From an uncultured Saprospiraceae bacterium (GTDB lineage Bacteria; Bacteroidota; Bacteroidia; Chitinophagales; Saprospiraceae): a stretch of 6,892 nucleotides of DNA. Positions within the stretch are counted from its first letter, which is position 1, and every line of letters starts with the position of its first letter. The notes beneath the pieces are model-generated. The model was not told the origin of the DNA, did not search any database, and worked only from the letters and a program-made list of their open reading frames with translations. Shown piece after piece: positions 6,432 to 6,892 of the stretch. The DNA lies in contig CAKZUM010000196.1 in NCBI GenBank assembly GCA_937921525.1, positions 1 to 6,892 on the forward strand. The letters run 5' to 3'. A program made the position numbers and the translations under genes.

Positions 6432-6537
6432 ATTGTGTAGTATTAAACTTCCTATCCTATTTATCTCCTATACTAATGCAAAAATAAAACCGCTTTGTTA
6501 TACAAATAAGGAATAGGACCAATATGGTTCTCTCAGA

Positions 6538-6551
6538 AAACAATATTGTTT
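6538..6551. promoter_or_regulatory. 14-base perfect palindrome, possible operator
   Basis: AAACAATATTGTTT reads the same on both strands and lies about 135 bases upstream of the OmpA-family ATG. The composition is what a dimeric helix-turn-helix repressor site often looks like, but in such AT-rich DNA a palindrome of this size can arise by chance. Confidence 0.25.
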
Positions 6552-6636
6552 AATAAACAGAAATAAAACAGAAAATTTCTCCCGATAAACATTGATTTGT
6601 AACAAGCAATTTTTAAATTGGGGTAAATATACACTA

Positions 6637-6644
6637 CAAAGGTA
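6637..6644 (-). promoter_or_regulatory. Candidate Bacteroidota -7 promoter element (TACCTTTG)
   Basis: On the minus strand TACCTTTG matches the TAnnTTTG -7 consensus of the Bacteroidota primary sigma factor exactly. It faces the OmpA-family gene, about 235 bases before its ATG, which would give a long leader. No TTTG is seen at the usual 19-21 bases upstream, so support is weak. Confidence 0.3.
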
Positions 6645-6813
6645 CAAATTGGACGTATAATACGGGCATTTATCCCTCTATTTCGTGACAATTTGAGGAG
6701 AATTCGGTTTTTTAGTAGTTTAGGAAAAGGAATATGCTTTTCAATAGCAGTAAAAAATTAATAATTTAGCTAAGGGACTAGGAAAAAAATAACCTACCCA
6801 TTCTGACTTGTTC

Positions 6814-6892
6814 TTTTTCTGTCTAAGAAACTCAAAAAATAGAACCGTAGCCCAGCTATGCTTCGATTTTTTGAATTCCTTACACAAAAAAA
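6814..6892. repeat. Long imperfect inverted repeat running into the right edge
   Basis: A 37-base left arm (6814-6850) and 37-base right arm (6856-6892) flank the loop CCCAG. By hand alignment 30 of 37 positions pair by Watson-Crick rules plus one G-T; the best blocks are TCAAAAAAT with ATTTTTTGA and TAAG with CTTA. Pairing has not ended at the window edge, so the element is probably longer. It has no coding capacity and resembles a dispersed palindromic or MITE-like intergenic repeat. Confidence 0.6.

Larger units (their letters stand above)
6403..6892. other. 490-base spacer without a gene, upstream of the OmpA-family gene
   Basis: No coding region is supported on either strand; open frames here are only a dozen or so codons long. 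It contains the 5' region of the OmpA-family gene, a 15-base palindrome near its start (6417-6431), a 14-base palindrome (6538-6551), one TAnnTTTG match on the minus strand (6637-6644), and a long imperfect inverted repeat reaching the right edge (6814-6892). The stretch 6650-6800 shows nothing else I can name. Confidence 0.65.

Overview
The window looks like an AT-rich chromosomal segment of a Bacteroidota bacterium, most plausibly a marine or environmental member; genus cannot be read from it. The evidence is the mix of protein families (a DUF937 protein with an Ala/Ser/Thr/Lys-rich tail, a DUF2461 protein, an OmpA-family protein with an N-terminal membrane anchor, and a coiled-coil protein ending in the helix-hairpin-helix domain that in Bacteroidota also ends ribosomal protein L21), the A-rich leaders mostly without Shine-Dalgarno sequences, and the many short palindromes between genes.

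Layout: (1) positions 1-697, minus strand, N-terminal 232 codons of a DUF937-type protein cut by the left edge; (2) 698-1205, a 508-base spacer with no gene, holding an AT hairpin with a T-run and a cluster of direct and inverted repeats that touches the next gene's stop codon; (3) 1206-1874, minus, a complete DUF2461 protein; (4) 1875-2091, a divergent spacer filled by an imperfect purine-rich inverted repeat with a GC hairpin inside; (5) 2092-3138, plus, a complete Tas-like NADP(H)-dependent aldo-keto reductase with its catalytic tetrad; (6) 3139-3235, a convergent spacer dominated by a perfect 28-bp inverted repeat; (7) 3236-5380, minus, a 714-residue membrane-anchored coiled-coil protein with a C-terminal helix-hairpin-helix; (8) 5381-5493, a short spacer with a 12-bp hairpin; (9) 5494-6402, minus, a 302-residue OmpA-family protein; (10) 6403-6892, a 490-base spacer with no gene, several palindromes, one candidate promoter element and a long inverted repeat that runs into the right edge.

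The aldo-keto reductase and DUF2461 protein look like stand-alone housekeeping or accessory genes. The OmpA-family gene and the coiled-coil gene lie in tandem on the same strand, and topology reasoning puts the first in the periplasm and the second in the cytoplasm, so they may act on opposite faces of the inner membrane; this is inference. I see no defence system, mobile element with a transposase, CRISPR array, rRNA or tRNA. The most unusual content is the membrane-tethered coiled coil with an L21-type terminal domain and the density of distinct inverted repeats: every intergenic gap carries one.
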